From Bradyrhizobium sp. (GTDB taxonomy: Bacteria > Pseudomonadota > Alphaproteobacteria > Rhizobiales > Xanthobacteraceae): DNA of 11,155 nucleotides. The translations under genes and the position numbers were made by a program. The notes beneath the pieces are model-generated. The model was not told the DNA's origin, did no database searches, and saw nothing but the letters and a program-made list of their open reading frames with translations. The stretch lies in NCBI GenBank assembly GCA_028290165.1, contig JAQGKJ010000470.1, positions 1 to 11,155 of the forward strand, in the 5' to 3' direction. Below, piece by piece: positions 1-9,179 of the stretch; position 1 is the stretch's first letter; every line of letters starts with the position of its first letter.

Positions 1-1700
<1,700 letters not shown>

Positions 1701-1703
1701 CGC

Positions 1704-3779
1704 ATGCGCTTGACCGCCGGATCGTCCTCACGTCTCGGTGCAAGCTGGGACGGCCGGGGCACCAATTTTGCGCTGTTCTCCGCCAACGCACAAAAGGTCG
1801 AGCTTTGCCTGTTCGACGGTCAGGGCCGGCGCGAACTCGAACGCATCGAGTTGCCCGAACGCACCGAGGACGTATGGCACGGCTACCTGAACGACGTCTC
1901 ACCCGGACAGCTCTATGGCTATCGCGTTCACGGACCCTACGAACCCGAGCACGGCCACCGCTTCAACGCCAACAAGCTCTTGCTCGACCCCTATGCCCGG
2001 CGGCTTGCCGGACGGCTGGTGTGGAGCGATGCGCATTTCGCCTATCGTACGGGGAGCGCGCGCGAGGACCTCTCATTCGACCGGCGCGACAATGCCCGCG
2101 GCATGCCCAAGGCCGTCGTGGTCGACGAAACCTTTAACTGGGGCCGCCGCGAGATGCGCCCCAACATCCCCTGGGAAGACACCATCATCTATGAAGCGCA
2201 CGTCAAGGGCCTGACCCAGAAGCGTGAGGATGTGCCGCCAAACCTGCGCGGCACCTATGGCGGCCTGAGTTCGCCGGCGATGATCGCGCATCTCAAGCGG
2301 CTTGGCGTCACCACCATCGAGCTGTTGCCGATCCATGGCCTAATCGATGACCGGGTGCTGGTCGAGAAGAAACTCTCGAACTACTGGGGCTACAATACGC
2401 TTTCCTTTTTCGCGCCGGAGCCGCGCTACTCGCAGGACAACCCGCTCGACGCCTTTCGCACCACGGTGGCGCGGCTGCATGATGCCGGCATCGAGGTGAT
2501 GCTCGACGTCGTCTACAATCACACCGCCGAGGGCAACCACCTGGGCCCGACGCTGTCGTTTCGCGGCATCGACAACGCGTCTTACTATGTGCTGAAGCCG
2601 GACAATCCGCGGTTCTACGACGACTTCACCGGCTGCGGCAGTTCGGTCAACCTCAGGCATCCGCGCGTGCTGCAGATGGTGATGGATTCGCTGCGCTACT
2701 GGGTCGAGGTCTGCCACGTCGACGGCTTCCGGTTCGATCTCGCCACCACATTGGCGCGCGGACCGAACGGTTTTGACCGCAACGCCGCGTTCCTCACCGC
2801 GGTCCGGCAAGACCCGGTGCTGTCGTCGGTGAAGCTGGTGGCCGAACCCTGGGACCTCGGCATGGGCGGCTATCAGGTCGGCGCGTTTCCCTCGCAATGG
2901 TCGGAGTGGAACGACCGCTATCGTACCGCGATGCGGCGCTACTGGAGCGGCGAAGGCAGCCTGATCGGCGAAGTGTCGAGCCGCATGACCGGCTCGTCCG
3001 ACCTGTTCAACCACGACGGCCGCAGCCCCCGTGCCGGCGTCAATCACATCACCGTCCACGACGGCTTCACGCTTGCCGATTTGTTCAGCTACAACGAAAA
3101 GCACAATGAGGCGAATGGCGAAGGTAATCGCGACGGCTCGAACGAGAATCACAGCACCAATTGCGGCGTTGAAGGCCCGACCGACGACCCGAAGATTTTG
3201 GCGCTGCGCCGGCAGCTGCGGAAAAACCAGATCGCCTGCCTGTTGGTGGCACAGGGCCTGCCGCTGATCCTGGCCGGCGACGAAGTCGGCAATTCGCAGT
3301 CCGGCAACAACAATGCCTATTGCCAGGACAACGAAGTGGGCTGGGTCAGCTGGGAAGGTCTCGGCCGCGACGGCGAGGACATGATCGATTTTATCGGGCA
3401 CATGACCGGGTTGCGTCGGCGGTTTCCGCAGATACGTTCCCATCGCTGGCTCGATGGACGGCGCCCGGATGGGAGTTACGGTGTGCTATGGCTGACACCG
3501 GCCGCCGAAGAGATGAAGGAGGCGGACTGGAAATTTCCGGAAAGCCGGTTCCTCGCTTATGTGCTGGGACCGACCGAACACGGCGGGATGCCGATCTTTA
3601 TCGTGCTCAACGCGGCACCCGAAGAGATCACGTTCAAGCTGCCGAAAATGCCGGAATACAAGGGCTGGCAGCAACTATTGAACACCGCGGACGTTAAGCA
3701 GACGGTCGCGGACTTCGCGTCGGGAAGTGAGGCAAAAGCGCCTCCCCGCTCGGTCCTCGCCTTTGCGGGTTCGGCATGA
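1704..3779 (+). CDS. glgX: Glycogen debranching enzyme GlgX/TreX (isoamylase type)
   Basis: Direct debranching enzyme that hydrolyses alpha-1,6 branches of glycogen, releasing linear malto-oligosaccharides; here these can feed TreY. At 691 residues it fits the GlgX/TreX family (about 650-720). An N-terminal CBM48-like domain (about residues 8-110, with GTNFALFSANAQKVELCLFD) precedes the GH13 barrel. Region I is DVVYNHTAEG at 268, region II GFRFDLATTLAR with nucleophile Asp 345, region III AEPWDLG with Glu 381, and region IV VHDGFTLADL with Asp 453; FSYNEKHNEANGEGN that follows is typical of GlgX. The start at 1704 is supported by GGAAAG at 1691-1696, 7 bases upstream inside the end of glgB. 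Its TGA overlaps the treZ ATG. GlgX and TreX are the same family; context next to treZ-treY favours a role in trehalose formation as well as glycogen breakdown. Confidence 0.95.
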   Translation: MRLTAGSSSRLGASWDGRGTNFALFSANAQKVELCLFDGQGRRELERIELPERTEDVWHGYLNDVSPGQLYGYRVHGPYEPEHGHRFNANKLLLDPYARRLAGRLVWSDAHFAYRTGSAREDLSFDRRDNARGMPKAVVVDETFNWGRREMRPNIPWEDTIIYEAHVKGLTQKREDVPPNLRGTYGGLSSPAMIAHLKRLGVTTIELLPIHGLIDDRVLVEKKLSNYWGYNTLSFFAPEPRYSQDNPLDAFRTTVARLHDAGIEVMLDVVYNHTAEGNHLGPTLSFRGIDNASYYVLKPDNPRFYDDFTGCGSSVNLRHPRVLQMVMDSLRYWVEVCHVDGFRFDLATTLARGPNGFDRNAAFLTAVRQDPVLSSVKLVAEPWDLGMGGYQVGAFPSQWSEWNDRYRTAMRRYWSGEGSLIGEVSSRMTGSSDLFNHDGRSPRAGVNHITVHDGFTLADLFSYNEKHNEANGEGNRDGSNENHSTNCGVEGPTDDPKILALRRQLRKNQIACLLVAQGLPLILAGDEVGNSQSGNNNAYCQDNEVGWVSWEGLGRDGEDMIDFIGHMTGLRRRFPQIRSHRWLDGRRPDGSYGVLWLTPAAEEMKEADWKFPESRFLAYVLGPTEHGGMPIFIVLNAAPEEITFKLPKMPEYKGWQQLLNTADVKQTVADFASGSEAKAPPRSVLAFAGSA

Positions 3780-5542
3780 ATGAGCGGCAATTCGGCGCAA
3801 GGGTGACAGCGGACGGCACGTCATTCCGGCTTTGGGCGCCGGCGGCAAAACGTGTCGATGTGCTGCTGGAAAAATCCTATCCCCTGCGGCGCGGCGAGGA
3901 CGGCTGGTTTGCGGCCGATATCGCCGGCGTGAAAGCCGGCGCACGCTACAAATTCCGGATCGACGACGAGATCGATGTGCCGGACCCGGCGTCCGCATTT
4001 CAGCCCGAGGATGTCTTTGGCCCGAGCGAGGTGATCGATCACTCAAGCTATCCATGGCGCGCCACGGACTGGCGCGGACGCCCGTGGCAGGAAACCGTCC
4101 TGATCGAAACCCATGTCGGCACCTTCACTCCTGAAGGCACTTACCGCGCCATGATCGGCAAGCTCGATCACCTCAAGGCGAGCGGCATCACCGCGCTGGA
4201 ATTGATGCCGCTGGCGGACTTCGCTGGATCGCGCAACTGGGGCTATGACGGCGTGCTGTGGTACGCGCCCGACAGCGCCTACGGACGTCCCGACGACCTC
4301 AAGGCCCTGATCGACGAAGCGCATCTGCGCGGGCTGATGGTGTTTCTCGACGTGGTCTATAACCACTTCGGGCCGGAAGGCAATTATCTCGGCCGATATG
4401 CGCCCTCCTTCTTTACGGAAGCGCAGACCGCCTGGGGCAGTGCGATCGATTATCGGGTGCGAGAGGTGCGCGCTTTTGCCATCGAAAATGCGTTGTATTG
4501 GCTGCGCGAATTTCGCTTCGACGGGCTTCGGCTCGACGCGGTACATGCCATCGCCGAGCTCGGCGAGGTCTCGATGCTACGCGATCTCAGCGATGCCGTG
4601 GGTAAGCTCGCTGCGGAAACCGGCCGTCACATCCATCTGGTACTCGAGAACGACGATAACAGCGCAAGTGCACTGGATGCCGAACAGAACCCGCCGCGCG
4701 GCAAATACCGCGCGCAGTGGAACGACGATTATCATCATGCCTGGCACGTGCTGCTGACCGACGAGACCCAAGGTTACTACCGCGACTATGCGGCGTCGCC
4801 GCGATCGCATATCGCGCGTGCGCTCGGATCCGGCTTTGCCTATCAGGGCGAAGCCTCCGCGCATCGTGACGGGCAGTTGCGCGGCGAGCCCAGCGGCGCG
4901 CTTGCTCCCACTGCCTTCGTCAACTTCCTGCAGAACCACGACCAGATCGGCAACCGGCCGTTTGGCGACCGGCTCGAAAGCCATGTGAGCGCGGCCGCGA
5001 TCGAGGCAGCCCTCGCGATCACGTTGTTGGCACCGCCAATCCCGATGCTGTTCATGGGCGAAGAGTGGGGCTCAAAAGCGCCATTTCCATTCTTTTGCGA
5101 TTTCAAGGGCGATCTGGCGGACGCCGTACGCAAGGGACGGCGCCGCGAATATGCCTGGGCTTATGCGAAATTCGGCGATGAGGTACCCGAACCGCTAAAT
5201 CCATCGACCTTTCAATCCTCGGTGCTGGATTGGGATTCACGCAACGAAGGCGCGGGCAAGAAACGCCTGGCGCTGGTGCAGGAACTGCTTGCGATCCGGC
5301 GGCGCGAGATCGTGCCGCGTCTTGCCGGCGCGGTCTTCGGTGACGCGCATACGGCGGATAACGGCTTGCTGACGGCCCATTGGCGCATGGGCGACGGCAC
5401 CCCGCTGCGGCTATTGGCCAACCTGTCGAATAACGGGATTGCCCATCGACCAAGCGAGGCGATCGGCACCCCAATCTGGTGCGGCGCGGCAGGCGAAGTC
5501 ATTCCGCCATGGTCGGTTTTCTGGTACATCGGAGCGCGCTGA
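3776..5542 (+). CDS. treZ: Malto-oligosyltrehalose trehalohydrolase TreZ
   Basis: TreZ (EC 3.2.1.141) cleaves the alpha-1,4 bond next to the terminal trehalosyl unit made by TreY and frees trehalose; cytoplasmic, second step of the TreY-TreZ pathway. The 588-residue length is normal. An N-terminal CBM48-like domain (about 1-90, with GTSFRLWAPAAKRVDVLLE) is followed by the GH13 barrel: region I DVVYNHFGPEG at 192, region II FDGLRLDAVHAI with nucleophile Asp 254, region III LVLENDDN with Glu 291, and region IV FLQNHDQIGNR with Asp 389. The NHDQIGNR signature and region II separate it from GlgB, GlgX and TreY. The ATG at 3776 overlaps the glgX stop (ATGA). I see no good Shine-Dalgarno sequence just upstream, so translation probably depends on ribosomes finishing glgX (inference). 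Confidence 0.96.
   Translation: MNERQFGARVTADGTSFRLWAPAAKRVDVLLEKSYPLRRGEDGWFAADIAGVKAGARYKFRIDDEIDVPDPASAFQPEDVFGPSEVIDHSSYPWRATDWRGRPWQETVLIETHVGTFTPEGTYRAMIGKLDHLKASGITALELMPLADFAGSRNWGYDGVLWYAPDSAYGRPDDLKALIDEAHLRGLMVFLDVVYNHFGPEGNYLGRYAPSFFTEAQTAWGSAIDYRVREVRAFAIENALYWLREFRFDGLRLDAVHAIAELGEVSMLRDLSDAVGKLAAETGRHIHLVLENDDNSASALDAEQNPPRGKYRAQWNDDYHHAWHVLLTDETQGYYRDYAASPRSHIARALGSGFAYQGEASAHRDGQLRGEPSGALAPTAFVNFLQNHDQIGNRPFGDRLESHVSAAAIEAALAITLLAPPIPMLFMGEEWGSKAPFPFFCDFKGDLADAVRKGRRREYAWAYAKFGDEVPEPLNPSTFQSSVLDWDSRNEGAGKKRLALVQELLAIRRREIVPRLAGAVFGDAHTADNGLLTAHWRMGDGTPLRLLANLSNNGIAHRPSEAIGTPIWCGAAGEVIPPWSVFWYIGAR
5531..5541 (+). promoter_or_regulatory. Ribosome binding site fixing the treY start at 5542
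   Basis: GGAG at 5531-5534 lies 7 bases before the ATG at 5542, which overlaps the treZ stop as TGATG. The same frame is open back to an ATG at 5479, but the extra 21 residues would be encoded inside the treZ tail and do not resemble the TreY N-terminus. The usual TreY opening (PIATYRVQL) begins just after the 5542 start. Confidence 0.75.
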
Positions 5543-8337
5543 TGCCGCCGGTCATCCCGATCGCAACCTACCGCGTGCAACTCACGGCGAATTTCGATTT
5601 CGACGCCGCCGCCGCTATCGTTCCCTATCTGAAGGCGCTGGGCATCACCCATCTCTATGCGTCGCCCTTCATGAAGGCGCGCAAGGGCTCTACCCACGGC
5701 TATGATATCGTCGATCACACCAAACTCAATCCGGAGCTCGGCGGCGAAGCCGGCTTCGAGCGGCTGAGTCGCGCGCTGAAGGCGCATGATCTCGGGCTCA
5801 TTCTCGATTTCGTCCCCAACCATGTCGGCGTGCATTTCGCCGACAATCCATGGTGGCTTGATGTGCTGGAATGGGGACCGGCCTCGCCGCATGCGGCCTC
5901 GTTCGACATCGACTGGGACATCTTGCCCTACCGGGCCCGCCCCGGCGTGCTGCTGCCGATCATCGGATCGTCATATGGCGAGGCGCTGGAAAAGGGCGAG
6001 ATCGAGCTGCACTACGATGCCGACGAAGGCAGTTTTTCGGCCTGGTATTTCGAGCATCGCCTGCCGATCGCACCTGAGCGTTACAGCGAGATCTTGCGCA
6101 ACATCGTGAAGGAAGCCGCCGCCGAAGAGAGCGCGGCTGGAAAGCAGATTCTCGACCTCGCCTCGCGCCACGGGGGACTGCGTCATCCCAATCGTGAAGA
6201 GGCGCCCGCCTTCAAGGCGGAGCTGAAAGACGTGCCCGGTGGCGCCGAAATCATCGCGCGCGGGCTTTCCGCCTATCGGGCCGGACCGGATCGTCCGACG
6301 CAGACGCTGGCGCTGCATCATCTGCTGGATCGCCAGCACTACCGGCTCGGGCATTGGCGGCTTGCTTCCAGCGACATCAACTACCGGCGTTTTTTCGACA
6401 TCAATACGCTGGCGGGATTGCGGGTCGAGGATGCCGGCACGTTCGAGGCCATCCATCGCCTGGTCAAAGCGCTGATCGCGGAAGACAGGCTGCAGGGCCT
6501 CCGGCTCGATCACATCGACGGCTTGCGCGATCCCGCGCAATATTTTCAGCGCCTGCGCCGCCTGATCCGGGACGCGCAGGGAAACGACATCAAGCCGTTC
6601 TACATGGTGGTCGAAAAAATTCTCGGAGAGCACGAAAGGCTGCCCGCCTTTGGCGGTGTCCACGGCACCACCGGATACGAGGCGCTCAATGCCATCACCC
6701 GGGTGCTGGTCGATGGCAAGGGCCTCGAGCCGCTCGATGAGGTGTGGCGGCAGATCAGCAACAGGCCGCCCAGGCTGGATCCTGTTCTGAAGGAGGCAAA
6801 ACGGAGGGTGCTGGAAACGCTGCTGACCAGCGAGTTCACGGTGCTCACGCGCCTGCTCGCGCGCATCGCCGGCGGGCAATATTCCACGCGCGACTATTCC
6901 GCCGACAGTTTGCGGCAGGCGCTCGAACTCTACATCCTGCATTTTCCGGTCTATCGCACCTATCTGACTGCAACGGGTCCGACGGCGCCCGACCGCGCGC
7001 TGATTTCGGAGACCATTGAAAAAGCGCGCTCGGAGTGGTTCGCCGCCGACGAAGGCATCTTCGAATTTTTGCGCGATACGCTGACCATGGACCTGATCAA
7101 GCCCGGCCGGGCGCCGCACAGCGTGCGGCGCGTGCGCCGCTTCGCATTGAAGGTACAGCAATTCACCGGTCCCGTGATGGCGAAGTCGCTGGAGGATACC
7201 GCGTTCTATCGCTACCACCGTCTGCTCGCGCTCAACGAGGTCGGCGGCGATCCATCGGCCGGCGCGCTTTCGATCGAAGCCTATCATGAGGCGATGAAGG
7301 CCCGCACCGAGGAGTGGCCGAACGGCATGACCGCGACCTCGACCCACGACACCAAGCGCGGCGAGGATGCGCGCGCGCGGCTGATGGCGCTGACCGAAAT
7401 TCCCGGCGAATGGACCAGCGCCGTGGCACGGTGGAAAATCCTCAACGCGCCGCACCTCGTCGTCGAGGGAGAGATGCGCGCGCCGTCGGCAACCTTCGAA
7501 TACATGCTCTACCAGGCGCTGCTCGGCGCATGGCCCTCGAGCGAACGCGACGATACTTTCGTGGAGCGGATGCAGGCCTATGGCCTGAAGGCGGCGCGCG
7601 AGGGCAAGCAGGAAACCAGCTGGCTCAATCCCAGCCAGGCCTATGAGGCGGGATTGCGCAAATTCATCGAACGGATTCTGGACCCTTCGGTCTCGGCTGA
7701 GTTTCTGAGCTCGCTTGAAACCCTGGGCAGGCGTGTTTCGCTGTTGGGGGCGCTGAATTCGCTGAGCCAGATCACGTTGAAGGCGACGATGCCGGGCGTG
7801 CCTGATTTTTATCAGGGAACGGAGTTCTGGGATTTGTCGCTGGTCGATCCTGACAACCGGCGGCCGGTGGATTTTGCCGAACGCGCCGGCGCGCTGGCGT
7901 CGCTGGAAACGCCGGATTGGGAACGTCTCGTGCAAAGCTGGTCGAACGGGCACCTGAAGCTGGCCTGGACCCGGCAACTCCTGAAATTGCGGACCGAACT
8001 TTCCGATGTGTTCGCGCATGGCGATTATCAGCCGCTCACGGTGAGCGGGCCGCACCGCGACCATGTCATTGCCTTCGCGCGGCGCCAGGGCCGCGACGCC
8101 GCGATCACGGTCGTTGCGAAATCGTTCGCGGTGTTTTCGCAAGCCGGCAGGATCTGGCCCCGCGCGGAAGCCTTTGACGGCACGCTTGATGTGAGCGGAT
8201 ATTCCGTCGAAGGTTTTGCGGACGCGGACGCAACCGAGCTATCGATCTCGGATCTCTTCCGGCGTCTCCCGGCCGCCGTGTTGAAGGCCAGATTCGTGGG
8301 AGCCTCGAAGCCGGCGCGAAAGCGCGTGCGCGCCTGA
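5542..8337 (+). CDS. treY: Malto-oligosyltrehalose synthase TreY
   Basis: TreY (EC 5.4.99.15) is an intramolecular transglucosidase that converts the reducing-end alpha-1,4 bond of a malto-oligosaccharide into alpha,alpha-1,1, giving maltooligosyltrehalose for TreZ. From 5542 the protein has 931 residues, longer than the roughly 720-780 of archaeal and actinobacterial enzymes, as I recall is usual in alphaproteobacteria. It opens with PIATYRVQL and shows ITHLYASPFMKARKGSTHGYD, GH13_26 region I LDFVPNHVGV (Asp at 89), region II GLRLDHIDGLRDP with nucleophile Asp 323, region III MVVEKILG with Glu 358, and region IV TSTHDTKRGEDARAR with Asp 603. The C-terminal part keeps MPGVPDFYQGTEFWDLSLVDPDNRRPVD, all typical. 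It is the last gene of the operon: a hairpin follows and the next gene is on the other strand. Confidence 0.96.
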   Translation: MPPVIPIATYRVQLTANFDFDAAAAIVPYLKALGITHLYASPFMKARKGSTHGYDIVDHTKLNPELGGEAGFERLSRALKAHDLGLILDFVPNHVGVHFADNPWWLDVLEWGPASPHAASFDIDWDILPYRARPGVLLPIIGSSYGEALEKGEIELHYDADEGSFSAWYFEHRLPIAPERYSEILRNIVKEAAAEESAAGKQILDLASRHGGLRHPNREEAPAFKAELKDVPGGAEIIARGLSAYRAGPDRPTQTLALHHLLDRQHYRLGHWRLASSDINYRRFFDINTLAGLRVEDAGTFEAIHRLVKALIAEDRLQGLRLDHIDGLRDPAQYFQRLRRLIRDAQGNDIKPFYMVVEKILGEHERLPAFGGVHGTTGYEALNAITRVLVDGKGLEPLDEVWRQISNRPPRLDPVLKEAKRRVLETLLTSEFTVLTRLLARIAGGQYSTRDYSADSLRQALELYILHFPVYRTYLTATGPTAPDRALISETIEKARSEWFAADEGIFEFLRDTLTMDLIKPGRAPHSVRRVRRFALKVQQFTGPVMAKSLEDTAFYRYHRLLALNEVGGDPSAGALSIEAYHEAMKARTEEWPNGMTATSTHDTKRGEDARARLMALTEIPGEWTSAVARWKILNAPHLVVEGEMRAPSATFEYMLYQALLGAWPSSERDDTFVERMQAYGLKAAREGKQETSWLNPSQAYEAGLRKFIERILDPSVSAEFLSSLETLGRRVSLLGALNSLSQITLKATMPGVPDFYQGTEFWDLSLVDPDNRRPVDFAERAGALASLETPDWERLVQSWSNGHLKLAWTRQLLKLRTELSDVFAHGDYQPLTVSGPHRDHVIAFARRQGRDAAITVVAKSFAVFSQAGRIWPRAEAFDGTLDVSGYSVEGFADADATELSISDLFRRLPAAVLKARFVGASKPARKRVRA

Positions 8338-8346
8338 CAACGCGAA

Positions 8347-8377
8347 AGGCCGTCCGGGATCGACGGCCGGACGGCCT
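8347..8377 (+). terminator. Hairpin after treY, probable operon terminator without a U tract
   Basis: A perfect 11-bp inverted repeat, AGGCCGTCCGG (8347-8357) and CCGGACGGCCT (8367-8377), encloses a 9-base loop and starts 9 bases after the treY stop. The GC-rich stem would be very stable. No run of T follows, so it is not a classic intrinsic terminator; it could end transcription imperfectly or protect the 3' end of the mRNA. The rest of the 8338-8522 gap, shared with the convergent gene on the minus strand, shows only a weak 6-bp inverted repeat (CTGCAA 8471-8476, TTGCAG 8496-8501). Confidence 0.6.
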
Positions 8378-8522
8378 GGCGGATGTCGTGCCAACCACAA
8401 GAGGTCGGTTCCCTTCCCCCGCGCATCAAATATTCCAGTACATCCGTTACCAGCAAGTTTAAGCGGCGAACTGCAAACGTCCTTCACAGCTTTTGTTGCA
8501 GAGCAATATCGATCGCCGTCCG

Positions 8523-8834
8523 TCAGTTCTTTTTGGTCAGCAGCAGGTTGCCGCGATTTTTGATCGCGGCTTGCGCCACTTCCGCAAATCGCTGCAGCAG
8601 CCAGGGCAGCATGACTTCCACGCGCACGTGATCGTCGGCCACATCGACGTGGCCCGACGCCGCCTGCCCCAGCGCGCGGACGCGAAAGATCATGCGGTTC
8701 TCCTCCCATCTCTCTTCATCGACTTTCAGCGCCGGGATGCTGGAAGCCGCGCGCGTCAGTCCCACCTTGAGGCGGCGGGTCGCCTCTTCGCGGCCGAGCT
8801 GATGCGGAATCGAAACGACGAGAGGTGCGGACAT
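8523..8834 (-). CDS. Polyhydroxyalkanoic acid system family protein (PHA_gran_rgn)
   Basis: A 103-residue protein recognised as the PHA_gran_rgn family (PF09650/TIGR02610 type) from MSAPLVVSIPHQLGREEA at the start, then RRLKVGL, and RVRALGQAASGHVDVADD followed by VRVEVMLPWLLQRFAE. Members are small soluble proteins often found with polyhydroxyalkanoate genes or with phasins; their biochemical role is not established, so only an association with PHA granules or their regulation can be stated. No membrane segment or signal peptide is seen; the C-terminus is basic (IKNRGNLLLTKKN). The frame is open further up to an ATG at 8975, but the family start SxPLVVxIPH and a ribosome site place the start at 8834. 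It converges with treY and diverges from the DUF3309-like gene. No PHA synthase or phasin lies in this window. Confidence 0.85.
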   Translation of the reverse strand: MSAPLVVSIPHQLGREEATRRLKVGLTRAASSIPALKVDEERWEENRMIFRVRALGQAASGHVDVADDHVRVEVMLPWLLQRFAEVAQAAIKNRGNLLLTKKN

Positions 8835-8841
8835 CTTCGGA

Positions 8842-8847
8842 TCCTCT
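8842..8847 (-). promoter_or_regulatory. Ribosome binding site of the PHA-system gene
   Basis: On the minus strand AGAGGA lies 7 bases before the ATG at 8834, which supports this start over the in-frame ATG 141 bases upstream. No convincing sigma-70 or EcfG promoter was found on this strand upstream of it. Confidence 0.7.
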
Positions 8848-8917
8848 ACTGAGCTCTCTGCATGTAATCCCACATGGTTCGAAAGAAGAGAAGGCCGGTG
8901 AACGGCCGCGCAAAAAT

Positions 8918-8942
8918 GGAACCTTATGGGTTCCCGTTTGTT
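8918..8942 (+). promoter_or_regulatory. Candidate EcfG (general stress response) promoter
   Basis: GGAAC (8918-8922) is followed after 16 bases by TGTT (8939-8942). The alphaproteobacterial EcfG consensus is GGAAC, 16-17 bases, CGTT, so the match is perfect at -35 with one mismatch at -10. A start of transcription near 8950 would leave a leader of about 50 bases before the ATG at 8999. The GGAACC is also the left arm of a 6-bp inverted repeat with GGTTCC at 8929-8934, so the site could instead be a hairpin or operator. Chance occurrence cannot be excluded. Confidence 0.4.
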
Positions 8943-8984
8943 TTTTCGCCGTGGCAGAGCAATAGGAATGCCCACTGCCGGGCT

Positions 8985-8990
8985 GGAGGA
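8985..8990 (+). promoter_or_regulatory. Strong ribosome binding site of the DUF3309-like gene
   Basis: GGAGGA, continued as GAGG to 8994, lies 8 bases before the ATG at 8999. It is close to the perfect anti-16S complement and is the main evidence, besides the protein sequence, that this very short frame is translated, probably efficiently. Confidence 0.8.
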
Positions 8991-8998
8991 GAGGCTAC

Positions 8999-9163
8999 AT
9001 GTCTATCGGAACGATTATCCTGATCATTCTCGTTATTGCATTGCTCGGCGGCTTCAGCGGAGTCGGCGGCGGTCCGTTCTACGGCACCGGATATTATGGC
9101 GGCGGCGGCCTCGGGCTTATCGTCGTGATATTGCTGATCCTGCTGCTGCTCGGAAGGATTTAG
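8999..9163 (+). CDS. DUF3309-like membrane miniprotein, 54 residues
   Basis: Function unknown. The 54-residue product begins MSIGTIILIILVIALLGG, has a Gly/Tyr-rich centre (about residues 17-37, with GTGYYGGGG) and ends in LGLIVVILLILLLLGRI. Two hydrophobic segments (about 4-17 and 38-52) joined by a flexible glycine turn suggest a small helical hairpin in the inner membrane; the only charged side chain is the Arg at residue 53. The pattern, especially the GGLGLxxVILLxLLLLGRI tail, matches my recollection of DUF3309 (PF11752), short proteins common in Bradyrhizobium and relatives. A strong ribosome site precedes it, and a candidate EcfG promoter lies about 57 bases upstream of the start, hinting at stress control (inference). 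It stands alone: the PHA-system gene is divergent and ligD convergent. Its small size means many gene finders would miss it. Confidence 0.8.
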   Translation: MSIGTIILIILVIALLGGFSGVGGGPFYGTGYYGGGGLGLIVVILLILLLLGRI

Positions 9164-9179
9164 GCCGCGCATTTTCTTC

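Noticed and set aside
2340..3443. A 367-codon minus-strand frame antisense to glgX
   Set aside because: It is a shadow of glgX: low-complexity Ala/Val/Arg composition, no motif, and the GH13 motifs are on the other strand.
5479..5541. Upstream in-frame ATG that would lengthen TreY by 21 residues
   Set aside because: The extension lies inside treZ, does not look like TreY, and the ATG at 5542 has GGAG at the right distance and the stop-start overlap.
5971..8142. A 723-codon open frame on the minus strand, antisense to treY
   Set aside because: The plus strand encodes TreY with all catalytic motifs in the right order. The antisense translation is rich in Arg, Gln, His and Ala with no recognisable domain, as expected where strong GC bias at third positions removes stops from the opposite strand.
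8918..8946. GGAACC/GGTTCC hairpin followed by a T-rich run as an intrinsic terminator
   Set aside because: It lies in a divergent intergenic region with no plus-strand gene ending upstream of it, and the stem is only 6 bp. An EcfG-type promoter fits the context better.
8929..8959. GGAAC on the minus strand as an EcfG promoter for the PHA-system gene
   Set aside because: The nearest CGTT on that strand is 25 bases away, well beyond the 16-17 base spacing.
8835..8975. Upstream in-frame ATG that would lengthen the PHA-system protein by 47 residues
   Set aside because: The family begins at SAPLVVSIPH, AGAGGA sits 7 bases before the 8834 ATG, and the extension would cover the divergent promoter region.
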